Source: Leptospirales bacterium (GTDB lineage Bacteria > Spirochaetota > Leptospiria > Leptospirales > Leptonemataceae). Taken from it: a stretch of 64,000 bases of DNA. How positions within the stretch are numbered: the stretch's first letter is position 1; the number at the start of each line of letters is the position of its first letter. Made by a program: the position numbers and the translations under genes. The notes below the pieces were generated by a model that saw only the letters and a program-made list of their open reading frames with translations, did no database searches and was not told the DNA's origin. The stretch spans positions 564,501-628,500 of the forward strand of contig JAIBBN010000001.1 of the NCBI GenBank assembly GCA_019694655.1, written 5' to 3'. This document shows, in pieces, positions 17,617 through 26,493 of this stretch.

Positions 17617-18468
17617 TCAGGGAGCGGCGCCCGGCAATTGTAGATCTCCGCTGCGCACGCGCTCCAGAATCTGCTGCCGCGTAGCGCGGTCCAGATTGCG
17701 GAAGTAGGGCGATTCCAGCAGCTGCTCTTCCAGCGTGGCCTCATAGGGCGCGTCATCATCCATCGGGTCGAAATTGAGAAAACCAAGCAGCAAATCAAGA
17801 AGCTCGCCCGGATTGAAGCCGATGCGCAGTCCAAAATAGACGCCCAGCGAAAGATCAAGCTGTGTAAAATAAGAACCTGGCGCAAAGACCTCGCCCTCCT
17901 GCTTCAAAAGCGAGCGTCGCAGGTGCGCCGGCATTTGCGTACCAAGCGGAGCGCGCGCGCGGTATTCTTTATGACGCAAACTCAGCAGCGGCGTCACATC
18001 GCCGGCTTCATTTTCGTCAGCTATCGCAGGCCCGCCTGTGTCCTCGCTGGCAGCAGCGTCCTGCGTCGAAGGCGGCGCCGCCTCAGCTGTGTCCGACGAT
18101 TCCTCGGCGCTGTCCGATGCCTCCTCTGCTTCAGCCTCGCCTGGCGGACTGAAACGAATTGGCGCCGAGCTCAGATAGTCGGCGCCAAAAAAAAGCGCCG
18201 TAAAGCCGGCGGTGAACTTCTGACCCCAGCTTCCGCCGCGCAGACCGCCGCTGTAGCCAGCCGCGTCTTTGTAGGCGGCGCCAAGCTGTAGCGGCCCGGC
18301 GCGCACGCTGAGTCCATAGCTCTGTGTGCTGAACTCCAGCGTGAAAACGTCCGCTGCATCACGGCCGCGATTGCTCCAGTACAGACTGCTGCAGGCGACG
18401 CTGCTGGCGCTCCCGGCCGCCAGAAGCAGCAGCAGAGCGGCGCGCTTCAAAAACCCTGCGGAAAACAT
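17617..18468 (-). CDS. Putative leptospiral-type lipoprotein
   Basis: A 283-residue protein with a signal segment (LKRAALLLLLAAGSASSVACSS) whose lipobox is loose. The start of the mature part, LYWSNRGRDAADVFTLEFSTQSYGLSVRAGPLQLG (in pieces), resembles lipoproteins common in Leptospira in which an NR-DxxD segment precedes glycine-rich beta strands; the resemblance is from memory. A Glu/Ser/Ala-rich insert runs from about residue 110 to 160. It may start three codons upstream (18477). It overlaps the next gene upstream, suggesting an operon of three or four genes on this strand. Confidence 0.7.
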   Translation of the reverse strand: MFSAGFLKRAALLLLLAAGSASSVACSSLYWSNRGRDAADVFTLEFSTQSYGLSVRAGPLQLGAAYKDAAGYSGGLRGGSWGQKFTAGFTALFFGADYLSSAPIRFSPPGEAEAEEASDSAEESSDTAEAAPPSTQDAAASEDTGGPAIADENEAGDVTPLLSLRHKEYRARAPLGTQMPAHLRRSLLKQEGEVFAPGSYFTQLDLSLGVYFGLRIGFNPGELLDLLLGFLNFDPMDDDAPYEATLEEQLLESPYFRNLDRATRQQILERVRSGDLQLPGAAP

Positions 18469-18827
18469 TGGCGACATCCCTTGATGGAGAGCTTCAGCCG
18501 ATCGACGCGCGGATCGGCCAGCGCCAGGATGACCTCATCCTGCGCTACCGGACGCTGGCAGACCGGGCAGCTGCGCTTGCGTCGATTGGATGGACCCATG
18601 CAAAACGGGCAACCCTTGATCCGCGTCTGCACCTCGATATTGCCGATCTCCGTCTGATCGGAGCGCACGCGCTCGCCCTTCATCAAGGGGTGCTTGCACA
18701 GCGGACAGAAACCGCGCGGCTTTTCCTCCGGCGCCTGACGACGACTGCGCAGCGGCAAGAGCATCCAGATCAAGAGGATGGCCAGGCCAAGCGTCAGTCC
18801 GATCAATATGAGATAGCCGTCTTCCAT
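18447..18827 (-). CDS. Membrane-anchored zinc-ribbon protein
   Basis: A 126-residue protein with one N-terminal transmembrane helix (YLILIGLTLGLAILLIWMLL) followed by a cytoplasmic or periplasmic domain with four CxxC knuckles: CPLCKHPL, CPFCMG, CPVCQRP and CRQC. Together these could hold two zinc ions. No known family was recognised. The ATG at 18827 is preferred to an upstream start in the coding region of the neighbouring gene. It is sandwiched between a two-helix membrane protein and a lipoprotein with overlaps of a few bases, pointing to a shared envelope task. Confidence 0.72.
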   Translation of the reverse strand: MEDGYLILIGLTLGLAILLIWMLLPLRSRRQAPEEKPRGFCPLCKHPLMKGERVRSDQTEIGNIEVQTRIKGCPFCMGPSNRRKRSCPVCQRPVAQDEVILALADPRVDRLKLSIKGCRQCFPQGF

Positions 18828-18832
18828 AGCAT

Positions 18833-19090
18833 TCAGGGCAGGCGGCGCTGGCCCGGGCTTTCGCTCGCGGAGGCAGCGATCCATTTACGCAAATCGCCGC
18901 CGGCCTTGCTCAGCGACGCCAGGGCAATCAGTCCGGCGATGACTGCCACCCACAACAATGGACGCTGCGCTCGCCGCTGCGGGCGAGGCGTCCGGCGGTG
19001 GCGCAATAGAATCATCAGGCTCCAGCCGGCGGCCAGCGCGCCAAACACAAGGCCAATGATGATAACGCTCAGCTCGCGAAAATGTTCCAT
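18833..19090 (-). CDS. Small two-helix membrane protein
   Basis: An 85-residue protein with two hydrophobic segments (SVIIIGLVFGALAAGWSLMILL and LLWVAVIAGLIALASL) separated by a very basic loop rich in Arg and Pro. ATG 19090 (MEHFREL) faces the trpS gene across an 81-base divergent spacer. No family recognised. It is the first gene of the minus-strand set that runs down to about 17.6 kb. Confidence 0.6.
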   Translation of the reverse strand: MEHFRELSVIIIGLVFGALAAGWSLMILLRHRRTPRPQRRAQRPLLWVAVIAGLIALASLSKAGGDLRKWIAASASESPGQRRLP

Positions 19091-19171
19091 GTGCCTCGTC
19101 GATCGATCGAGCTCTGCGGCTGCGCGCCGGAAAGTACTGGCGAGCATGCAGGGCAAGGGCTCCCTGGCGCT

Positions 19172-20137
19172 ATGCGCATTCTGTCCGGCATACAGCCCAG
19201 CGGACGGCCTCACCTGGGAAACTACTTTTCCATGATGCGCCGAATGGTAGATTACCAGCAGCATCACGAACTGTTCTGTTTTATTGCCAGCTACCATTCA
19301 CTGACCTCTGTCGGCGAGGGTCAGACGCTGGCGCAGAATATCCTGGAAACCGCCGCCGATTTTCTGGCCCTCGGCCTGGACCCGGCGCGCTGCGTTTTCT
19401 GGGTGCAGAGCGACGCGCCCGAGGTGCAGGAACTGGCCTGGATTCTTTCCATGCATATCACTGCGCCGCAGCTGGAACTGGCGCATTCCTACAAGGACAA
19501 AGTTGCCCAGGGCATTACGCCCAGCGGCGGTCTGTTTTTCTACCCGGTGCTGATGGCGGCCGATATCTTACTCTTTCAAAGCGACCGTGTTCCGGTGGGC
19601 AAAGATCAAAAGCAACATCTGGAGTTTGCGCGCGACATTGCGCGGCGCTTCAATCTGCAATACGGCGATCTACTGAAGATCCCGGAACCAGACATCCTGG
19701 AAGATGTAGCGGTGGTGCCCGGCGTCGATGGACGCAAGATGAGCAAGAGCTACAACAATGCCATCTATCCTTTTGCGCCGGAGAAAGAGCTGCGCAAGGC
19801 GATTATGGGCATTGTGACTGATTCCACGCCTGTCGATGCGCCCAAACCAGCCGAGGGGACGCCGCTTTTTGAAATCTATTCGCTATTCCTGGACGAGCGC
19901 GGTCGCCAGGATCTGGCGCGACGTTTTGCCGAGCCGGGCAAGGGCTACGGCCATTTCAAGCAGGAGCTATTCGAAATTGTGCTGCAGCACTTTCAGCAGC
20001 AGCGGCAGCGGCGCGAGGAGATCATGCGCGATCCGCAGGCGTTGCGCGAATTGCTGCATGCTGGCGCCGCAAAAGCGCGTCGTAGCGCCGCCGCTACGCT
20101 GCACAGCGTTCGTCGCGCCATCGGTCTGGATTACTGA
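19172..20137 (+). CDS. trpS: Tryptophanyl-tRNA synthetase
   Basis: Charges tRNA-Trp. The 321-residue class I synthetase starts at MRILSGIQPSGRPHLGN, which holds the HIGH-type signature, and has GRKMSKSYNN as the KMSKS loop and the conserved VPVGKDQKQHLEFARDIA. I placed the start at ATG 19172 because the family begins here; an open extension upstream overlaps the divergent gene. A perfect hairpin lies 49 bases after the stop. Confidence 0.96.
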   Translation: MRILSGIQPSGRPHLGNYFSMMRRMVDYQQHHELFCFIASYHSLTSVGEGQTLAQNILETAADFLALGLDPARCVFWVQSDAPEVQELAWILSMHITAPQLELAHSYKDKVAQGITPSGGLFFYPVLMAADILLFQSDRVPVGKDQKQHLEFARDIARRFNLQYGDLLKIPEPDILEDVAVVPGVDGRKMSKSYNNAIYPFAPEKELRKAIMGIVTDSTPVDAPKPAEGTPLFEIYSLFLDERGRQDLARRFAEPGKGYGHFKQELFEIVLQHFQQQRQRREEIMRDPQALRELLHAGAAKARRSAAATLHSVRRAIGLDY

Positions 20138-20176
20138 AGCCAGTCTTGCGATCGTTTGCATTGCCTGCAATTGGTG

Positions 20177-20207
20177 CAAAAAAAAGGCGACCGTCATGAC
20201 GGTCGCC
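20177..20207 (-). terminator. Rho-independent terminator for the FecR-domain gene
   Basis: A perfect inverted repeat (20186-20207, arms GGCGACCGTCA and TGACGGTCGCC) is bordered at 20177-20185 by an unbroken A-run, which reads as a U-run on the minus strand. It lies 34 bases after the stop of the minus-strand FecR gene. The hairpin may also stop trpS transcription, though the plus-strand side has only a weak T tract. Confidence 0.85.
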
Positions 20208-20241
20208 TCTTCGTCGAAGCATCGATGACAGGGATCGCCGA

Positions 20242-21354
20242 CTAGCGTGCGTCCTGGTAGTCGATGTAGCTGATGTCGTTGACTTTGACGCGATCCACGC
20301 CGGCCGCGCTGTGCACCACGATCACATCGCCAATCTGAGTCATCACTGCGCCGGTGATCTTGCGGCCATCCTTCAGCGAAACCACTTCTACCAGGCGATA
20401 GAGACGACGGATTTCAGCATCGCTGTTGGCCTGCGTATTGCGCGCTTCGGATTCGATGCGCTGCAGCGCTCCCTCGCGTTCGCGATTGTAGTCGTTTTGC
20501 AGCGCCTCGGTAGCTTGCGGGCTGCCGGCGTTTTCCAGGGCCTGCTGGAAGGCGTCGTTGCTGACTGCCACCAGGCTTTCCTGTTCGGCGCGGTCGCGTA
20601 TGGTAATATCAGCCTGGGCTACCTGCACCGGTTGCTCCGGCGCGTTCAGCTGTTGCATAACCTGGGCCGGGAGGGCCTGGTTGTTGCTCGCTGATTCGGC
20701 AACGGCCTCATTGGCCTGCTGCAATGCCTGCACCGTTTGCGGACTGAGCGAACCGGACTGGCCGCCCTCAATTACCGTTTCTTGCGCCTGCAGCTGTTCT
20801 TGCGCCTGCGCTACGGACTGCTGGCTGGCGCCGCTGAGGTTGGCATCATCCGCTGCAGCAATGCGCGGGGCCAGCGCTACCTGTCCTTCCAGCACGGTCA
20901 CCTGGGCGCCGTGTTCGGCATCCTCTTCCACGGTGAAGGTGGTGCCGCGCACGCCGGCGATGGCCGTAGGCGTCCGCACCGTAAAATCCTCGCCAGCGCC
21001 TGCGCGGCGAACGCGGGCAGCCAGCGAGCCATTCTTCAGATCGAGGGAAACGCCCTGCTGCGGCATCAGGCTGCGCACCTGGATTTCAGTGAAGGGGCGC
21101 ACGCGCACGGTGGCGCCGCCGGAGCTCTGCAGATCAACCTGGCCTTGCGTTGTGCGAATACGATCGCTTTCTTCCACAGCCATGCCGATTCTGGCCGGAC
21201 TTTCCTTTCCGTTCTGGACTACCACGGCGCCCTCGCCGGCAAAGATCACCAGTAGATGGGCGCGAGTTCCCGCCGTTTCCTTCTTGCAGGCGATGCCAGA
21301 CACTCCGGCCACGAGTGCGCCCAATAGGAGCGCGCTTAGAATTCGATTGCGCAT
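20242..21354 (-). CDS. FecR-domain lipoprotein, LipL45-like
   Basis: A 370-residue envelope protein. The signal peptide ends in GVSGIACKK (loose lipobox). Residues about 30-160 form a FecR domain: GKESPARIGMAVEESDRIRTTQG, then TPTAIAGVRGTTFTVEED, the most conserved stretch of this domain. A long Gln/Ala-rich helical middle (160-320) follows, and a small C-terminal domain (LKDGRKITGAVMTQIGDVIVV). The order matches the leptospiral lipoprotein LipL45, which is also FecR-type; orthology is inferred. GGAGGAAAT precedes the ATG. It has its own promoter-like box and terminator, so it is probably a monocistronic, well-expressed gene. Confidence 0.82.
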   Translation of the reverse strand: MRNRILSALLLGALVAGVSGIACKKETAGTRAHLLVIFAGEGAVVVQNGKESPARIGMAVEESDRIRTTQGQVDLQSSGGATVRVRPFTEIQVRSLMPQQGVSLDLKNGSLAARVRRAGAGEDFTVRTPTAIAGVRGTTFTVEEDAEHGAQVTVLEGQVALAPRIAAADDANLSGASQQSVAQAQEQLQAQETVIEGGQSGSLSPQTVQALQQANEAVAESASNNQALPAQVMQQLNAPEQPVQVAQADITIRDRAEQESLVAVSNDAFQQALENAGSPQATEALQNDYNREREGALQRIESEARNTQANSDAEIRRLYRLVEVVSLKDGRKITGAVMTQIGDVIVVHSAAGVDRVKVNDISYIDYQDAR

Positions 21355-21389
21355 GATTTCCTCCGCAGACCGCCAGCGACGACTGCTAT

Positions 21390-21395
21390 ATTATA
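21390..21395 (-). promoter_or_regulatory. Probable -10 box of the FecR lipoprotein gene
   Basis: On the minus strand the hexamer TATAAT occurs 35 bases upstream of the ATG, in a notably AT-rich patch of an otherwise GC-rich spacer. No clear -35 hexamer at 17 bases is seen, so it may depend on another factor or an extended contact. Confidence 0.45.
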
Positions 21396-21558
21396 CAACA
21401 GACGAAGCAACGGGCGCTTGCAAGCAAGTCACAATCCAGAGCTGTCAAAATTACGCAAAATCGCTTGCCCGGACCTCTGCCGCTACAATTGCTTTGCCGA
21501 TGCCGGAACACTGCCCGGATCTCCTGGAACTTATCCTGGTCCGCCTGGGCCTTGTGCC

Positions 21559-22491
21559 ATGACCAAACTGGCGCTCAGCGCTCGCAGCGTGGTCAAGCAG
21601 TTCGGCAAGCTGCGCGCCGTAGACCGCTTCGATCTGGAAATCGAGGGCGGCCAATTTGTAGCGCTGCTTGGACCCAACGGCGCGGGCAAGACCACCTTCG
21701 TCGAGATGCTGGAAGGCTTGCAGAGCCCGGACCAGGGTAAAATCGAAATCTTCGGGCTCGACTGGCGCCGCAGCGCGGCCAGAATTCGGCGGCGCATTGG
21801 CGTCGCCCTTCAAGAAACGCGATTTCAGGATCGACTGACCGTCGCCGAGATCCTGAACCTCTTTGCCAGCTTCTACGGCCTTGGCCGCAGCCGTGTGGAT
21901 CAGCTTTTGGAGCAGGTGCAGCTGAGCGAGAAGCGTGCGGCGCGCGTGGCGCACCTTTCGGGGGGACAGCGCCAGCGCCTGGCCCTGGCCACAGCATTGA
22001 TCAATGAACCGGAATGCTTGCTGCTGGATGAGCCCACCACCGGGCTCGATCCCAATGCCCGTCGCGACGTCTGGGGCATCCTCGAGGGCCTCAAGGCCCG
22101 CGGCATCACTCTGATTCTAACCACACACTACATGGAGGAGGCGGAGCGGCTTTGCGATCGAATCGTAATCATGGATCGCGGACGCAAGCTGGCCGATGGC
22201 GAACGCGAAAGCCTGCTGCGTTCGTTGGGCGGCGAGGTGATCGAGTTCAACAGCACGCTCCGTCCGCAGCGCTTTCAGCAAACTCCCGGTCTGACTCGCG
22301 CCGAAGCCTTGAATGGCAGACGCATCCGCTTGACCGTACGCTCCGCCCACAAGGCGCTGCCGGCCATCCTGCGGCTGCTGCCGCCCGCTCGACAGAGCGA
22401 TCTGGTATGTCGTCGCATGCACCTCGACGATCTCTTTACGGCAATGACCGGACGGTCCCTCGATGATACGACAAACACTGCTGCTGACTGA
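21559..22491 (+). CDS. ABC transporter ATP-binding protein
   Basis: A 310-residue ATPase of the drug/polysaccharide export type. It has Walker A (LLGPNGAGKTTFVEML), the Q-loop (GVALQETRF), signature HLSGGQRQRLALA, Walker B (LLLDEPTTGLDP) and the switch His in LTTHYMEEAERLCDR. The last 90 residues form the extra C-terminal region found in CcmA/NodI-like ATPases. ATG 21559 is chosen where the domain begins. It overlaps the permease gene by 29 bases. The substrate is unknown. Confidence 0.92.
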   Translation: MTKLALSARSVVKQFGKLRAVDRFDLEIEGGQFVALLGPNGAGKTTFVEMLEGLQSPDQGKIEIFGLDWRRSAARIRRRIGVALQETRFQDRLTVAEILNLFASFYGLGRSRVDQLLEQVQLSEKRAARVAHLSGGQRQRLALATALINEPECLLLDEPTTGLDPNARRDVWGILEGLKARGITLILTTHYMEEAERLCDRIVIMDRGRKLADGERESLLRSLGGEVIEFNSTLRPQRFQQTPGLTRAEALNGRRIRLTVRSAHKALPAILRLLPPARQSDLVCRRMHLDDLFTAMTGRSLDDTTNTAAD

Positions 22492-23512
22492 AGCCGCCAT
22501 TAAGGAGTTCTTCCGCGAGCCGGGCACGATCTTCTGGGCCCTGCTCTTTCCCATTTTGATGGCCGGCGCTCTTGGCCTCGCCTTTTCCAAAGGCGAAGTT
22601 GAACAAGTGCGCATCGCTGTAGCGCTCCCTTCTGATAGCCCGCGCTTTCGCCAGTTGCAGCAGGCGATTGCCGGCCCTGGATCGGAAAAGTTGAATATTG
22701 AATTGATTGCGGCGGCGGATGAGGATGCCGCGCTGCGCTCTGTTCGTCATGGCGAGGCCGCATTGTATGTGACCCTTGACGCCGATGGCTGGCGCGCACA
22801 TCTCGATCCCTCGGCGACGACGGCGCGTACGGCCTGGCTGGCGGCAGAAAGGCGATTGCAGCTGGCGCGCGGCGTGCGACCGGCGGTAAATGAACGTCTG
22901 CTTTCCAACCTGGGCGATCGCTACATCGATTTTCTGGCCCCTGGCATGGTCGCCATGGGCGTGATGAACTCTTGCTTGTGGGGCGTCGGCTTCGGTTTGA
23001 TTGATCTGAGGACTCGCAAGCTGCTGCGACGGATGGCGGCCAGTCCGATGAGTCGCGCCGCATTCCTGCTGGCTCAGCTGATTGCGCGCTTGCTCTTTAT
23101 CAGTATCGAAACCGGCGCGCTGCTGCTCTTTACCTGGCTCTTTTTCGGGCAGCAGAATCAGGGCGCGTGGGGCAGCGTTGCGCTCTTGCTGCTGGCCGGC
23201 ATCGCCGCGTTTGGCGGCATTGCCATCTTTGCTGCCAGTCGCGCCGAAAGCCTGCGCGCCGCAAACGGCATCGTCAATGCCTTGACCCTGCCAATGATGG
23301 TCCTATCCGGGATATTCTTCAGCTATCGCAACTTTCCAGATTGGCTGGTCCCAATTCTCTCGCGGCTGCCGCTTTCGATTCTGGCCGACGCCCTGCGCGC
23401 GGTTTTCAATGAAGGGGCGGGTCTGACTGAGATCGCGCTTCCGACGGCGTGGTTGGGCGCGATCGGGCTCTGCTTTTTCACGCTTGGAATGCGCATGTTT
23501 CGCTGGCGTTGA
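22463..23512 (+). CDS. ABC-2 type transporter permease
   Basis: A 349-residue membrane protein of the ABC-2 export family: one N-terminal helix (FFREPGTIFWALLFPILMAGALGLAF), a periplasmic domain of about 130 residues (VRIAVALPSDSPR onwards) and a C-terminal bundle of five helices with the typical MMVLSGIFFSYRNFPDWL. It pairs with the ATPase just upstream, making a half-transporter exporter that probably dimerises. Confidence 0.9.
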   Translation: MIRQTLLLTEAAIKEFFREPGTIFWALLFPILMAGALGLAFSKGEVEQVRIAVALPSDSPRFRQLQQAIAGPGSEKLNIELIAAADEDAALRSVRHGEAALYVTLDADGWRAHLDPSATTARTAWLAAERRLQLARGVRPAVNERLLSNLGDRYIDFLAPGMVAMGVMNSCLWGVGFGLIDLRTRKLLRRMAASPMSRAAFLLAQLIARLLFISIETGALLLFTWLFFGQQNQGAWGSVALLLLAGIAAFGGIAIFAASRAESLRAANGIVNALTLPMMVLSGIFFSYRNFPDWLVPILSRLPLSILADALRAVFNEGAGLTEIALPTAWLGAIGLCFFTLGMRMFRWR

Positions 23513-23551
23513 AGCGATTGACAACTCAGTCGACATTCGCCAGAAGCGCGT

Positions 23552-24364
23552 ATGCAAGACAGCGTGTATCATCCCTCAGAGCAAAGCTTGCAGGGTTCGC
23601 AGGGCAGCCCTGCAAATGGCAGCACGGGCTATGGCAAGCTGGATCTGGCGCGCTGTTTTGAGGTCGGCTTCAAGGCCGCCTGGGAGCAAATCGGCCAATC
23701 CTTTGCCATCGGTTTTCTTCATCTGCTGCTGACCTATGTGATCCTTGCGCTCAGCGTTTTGCTGGTGGGAATCTTCCTGATTCCGATTGTGATCAGCGGC
23801 TACGCCCTTGCCGGAATTGGATTGGTCCGTCGTCGCGATCCTGTCGGCGGGCTCTTTGCCCCTTTTCGCAACTATGGGCGTCAGCTGGGCGCGTCGCTGC
23901 TGTTTGTGGCGCCATTTCTGGCTGCCTTCTTGCCGCTTATTGTTTTTGGTTTTGGTCTGGGCGCTCTGGGCGGCGCCAGCGGCGAATCCGCCGGCTCCGG
24001 CGCACTCAAGGCCGCGCTGTTGGTTGGCTACCTTGGCAGCTTTGGTTTGTTTTTCGTCGTTTCGGTCTTCATGTACTTTCTCTGGGGCCGCTGGGTGCTG
24101 GTCTTTCCGCTGATCCAGGAGCGCAACTTTGGAGTGATTGACGCCTATCGCGAGTCGTGGCGCGTTACGGCGCCTTACAAATGGTACCTGATGCTCTTGG
24201 TCTTTGCCATGACGCAAGTCAGCAATCTGGGCATCCTGCTTTGCTTTGTGGGCATCTTCCCGACCATGGCCGCGAGTATGGCTATGTACGGCGCCGCCGC
24301 CACGCAATTGCTTGGAGAGGATCAAGCGACGGGAAGCGCGCCCGCGCTCAGCGCCGGCAGCTGA
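23552..24364 (+). CDS. Polytopic membrane protein of unknown function
   Basis: A 270-residue inner-membrane protein with about six transmembrane segments (LHLLLTYVILALSVLLVGIF; LLFVAPFLAAFLPLIVFGFG; GSFGLFFVVSVFMYFL; LLVFAMTQVSNLGILLCFVG). The stretch VFPLIQERNFGVIDAYRESWR is like that in DUF975-type membrane proteins. It follows the ABC permease by 39 bases and may belong to the same unit. No catalytic motif is visible. Confidence 0.75.
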   Translation: MQDSVYHPSEQSLQGSQGSPANGSTGYGKLDLARCFEVGFKAAWEQIGQSFAIGFLHLLLTYVILALSVLLVGIFLIPIVISGYALAGIGLVRRRDPVGGLFAPFRNYGRQLGASLLFVAPFLAAFLPLIVFGFGLGALGGASGESAGSGALKAALLVGYLGSFGLFFVVSVFMYFLWGRWVLVFPLIQERNFGVIDAYRESWRVTAPYKWYLMLLVFAMTQVSNLGILLCFVGIFPTMAASMAMYGAAATQLLGEDQATGSAPALSAGS

Positions 24365-24400
24365 TTGTTTTGCTGCGCGGCGCCGGGCTACGTGCGCTGC

Positions 24401-25324
24401 TCAGCTCTTCAATTCAAAGAGGCCTTCCACAGAGAGGTAACGCTCTCCGGTATCGTAGCAGAAGGTCAGGATCTTCGAGCCGGCGCTCATCTCCGGCAGC
24501 TTCTTGTGCACCGCAGCCAGCGAGGCGCCGGAACTCACGCCGATGAAAAGTCCTTCTTCGCGCGCGGCGCGCTGCGCAAAATCGAAGGCTTCCTCTTTGC
24601 TGACCTGGATAACTCCGTCGAGCAATTTCACGTCCATGATGCCAGGTACGAAACCGGCGCCAATGCCCTGGATTGGATGCGGGCCTGGCTGTCCGCCGCT
24701 GAGTACTGGCGATGCCGCCGGTTCCACAGCAAAAACCTTCAGCTTTGGAAACTTTTCCTTTAGTATGCGTGCACAGCCGGTGATGTGTCCGCCGGTGCCT
24801 ACGCCGGTGATCAGGCAGTCGAGGCCCTCGGGAAAGTCTTTCAAGATCTCCTGCGCCGTAGTGCGCATGTGTACTTCCGTATTTGCCTCGTTGTCGAATT
24901 GCATCGGCATCCAGGCATTGTCCATGCCTTCGGTCAATTCGCGGGCCTTTTCGATGGCGCCCTTCATGCCGCGCTCTCGCGGCGTAAGTTCAAAGCTGGC
25001 GCCATAGGCGGCCATCAATCGACGCCGCTCGACGGACATGGACTCCGGCATGACCAGGATCAGTTTGTAGCCTTTCACCGCCGCCACCATCGCCAATCCA
25101 ATGCCAGTGTTGCCCGAGGTCGGCTCGATGATTACCGATCCTTTCTTCAGCTGTCCGCGCTTCTCGGCATCCTCGATCATGGCCAGAGCAATGCGATCCT
25201 TGATTGATCCGCCGGGGTTGGCTCGTTCCAGCTTGATCCATACCTCTTGAGCGGAGGGGTAGAGGCGGTTGATCCGCAAGTGAGGCGTGGCGCCAATCGT
25301 ATCCAGAATGCTGTTTGCTTTCAT
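24401..25324 (-). CDS. cysK: Cysteine synthase A (O-acetylserine sulfhydrylase)
   Basis: A PLP enzyme that makes cysteine from O-acetylserine and sulfide. The 307-residue protein has the PLP Lys in [18 protein letters not shown], the substrate loop [12 protein letters not shown] and the phosphate loop [11 protein letters not shown], then GIGAGFVP and GVSSGAS. All are standard for CysK. It is downstream of cysE on the same strand with a 45-base spacer, so the two enzymes of the pathway form one operon. Confidence 0.96.
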   Translation of the reverse strand: MKANSILDTIGATPHLRINRLYPSAQEVWIKLERANPGGSIKDRIALAMIEDAEKRGQLKKGSVIIEPTSGNTGIGLAMVAAVKGYKLILVMPESMSVERRRLMAAYGASFELTPRERGMKGAIEKARELTEGMDNAWMPMQFDNEANTEVHMRTTAQEILKDFPEGLDCLITGVGTGGHITGCARILKEKFPKLKVFAVEPAASPVLSGGQPGPHPIQGIGAGFVPGIMDVKLLDGVIQVSKEEAFDFAQRAAREEGLFIGVSSGASLAAVHKKLPEMSAGSKILTFCYDTGERYLSVEGLFELKS

Positions 25325-25369
25325 GCTTTTCCCTATCGGTCTGTGGCGCGCGGCACGGGGCGCGACGCC

Positions 25370-26227
25370 TCAGATCACAAAGTCGATTTCGAAGTCTTTG
25401 CGCAGTCGGCGGTCGCGCACGCGGTCGCCGCTACGGTGCGTCACGAGGGAATGAGCGGGCACGCTGCTCGTCAACCATACGTTGCCGCCAATGACGCTGT
25501 CGTGGCCGATGGTCGTGTCCCCGCCAAGGATCGTGGCCCCGGCATAGATCACAACGCGGTCCTCGATGGTCGGATGTCGCTTTTGCCGGGCCAGATCCTT
25601 GTCCACGCTGAGCGCGCCCAGGGTGACGCCCTGGTAGAGTTTGACGTTATCGCCGATGATAGTGGTCTCGCCGATCACCACGCCGGTGCCATGATCAATG
25701 CAGAAAGCCGCCCCGATGCGTGCGCCGGGATGGATATCAATGCCGGTCAAACGGTGGGCGCACTCCGTCATCAGGCGCGGCGCAACCGGAATCTCCATCA
25801 GGTGCAGCTCATGGGCAATGCGGAACATGGCAATTGCCAGAAAGCCAGGATAGGCCAGGATGACTTCGTCCACGCTTTCTGCCGCCGGGTCGCCTTGATA
25901 GAGCGATTCGGCGTCGGCCAGCAGCCGGGCGTACAGCTGCGGCAGACGCTCAAAAAAATCTTCTGGTTTTGCCTCCACACTGAGTCCCAGCTGCTCGCGC
26001 AGCATGCGCAGGACAGTGACCAGTTCCTCTTCGATCCCGGCCAGGGCCGCAGCCATGTCGGACTCGCTGGCAATGGGACGATTGGCGTGGTGCGGGAAAA
26101 AAGCGCCCAGCAGATCGTTGATAAATGCTTCGCTGGCCCGTTTCAGGGGATGCAGGTCGCGCAATTCCCGGCGCCGTTCAAATATGGCGCGCGCTGCGGA
26201 CAGGGAGGCTGGTAGTACTCCGCTCAT
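25370..26227 (-). CDS. cysE: Serine acetyltransferase
   Basis: Acetylates serine with acetyl-CoA, giving the substrate of CysK. The 285-residue protein has a long helical N-terminal part (1-140) and a left-handed beta-helix with hexapeptide repeats: DIHPGARIGAAFCIDHGTGVVIGETTIIG, and LYQGVTLG (split here). The catalytic His/Asp pair lies in DIHPGA and IDHGTG. Length and N-terminal form are like the EpsC/plant-type SAT. The C-terminal tail that binds CysK ends in IDFVI, consistent with the terminal Ile used for complex formation. Confidence 0.95.
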   Translation of the reverse strand: MSGVLPASLSAARAIFERRRELRDLHPLKRASEAFINDLLGAFFPHHANRPIASESDMAAALAGIEEELVTVLRMLREQLGLSVEAKPEDFFERLPQLYARLLADAESLYQGDPAAESVDEVILAYPGFLAIAMFRIAHELHLMEIPVAPRLMTECAHRLTGIDIHPGARIGAAFCIDHGTGVVIGETTIIGDNVKLYQGVTLGALSVDKDLARQKRHPTIEDRVVIYAGATILGGDTTIGHDSVIGGNVWLTSSVPAHSLVTHRSGDRVRDRRLRKDFEIDFVI

Positions 26228-26493
26228 CAGGCCTTCCTTTTTCAGACGCCGGATCGACTCGGCCGTTTCGGCGGAATTGCTGCGATGTGTCCTCTGCGGC
26301 AGGAGTCAAGGAGAAGCCTGCGGAGTGCAGTGCGGGGCCCGGGCCGCTTCTGGTATTTTTTGGCGCCTGGCGAGTCGACCTTGCCGTTTGCGGCTATTCG
26401 CGGCCGGCCCACTGGAAAAAATGTCCGGGGATCAACGGGGGACAGGCCATTTTGCGCAAGCGGCTGGCCCCCACAGCGTTATCAGTACTGGCC

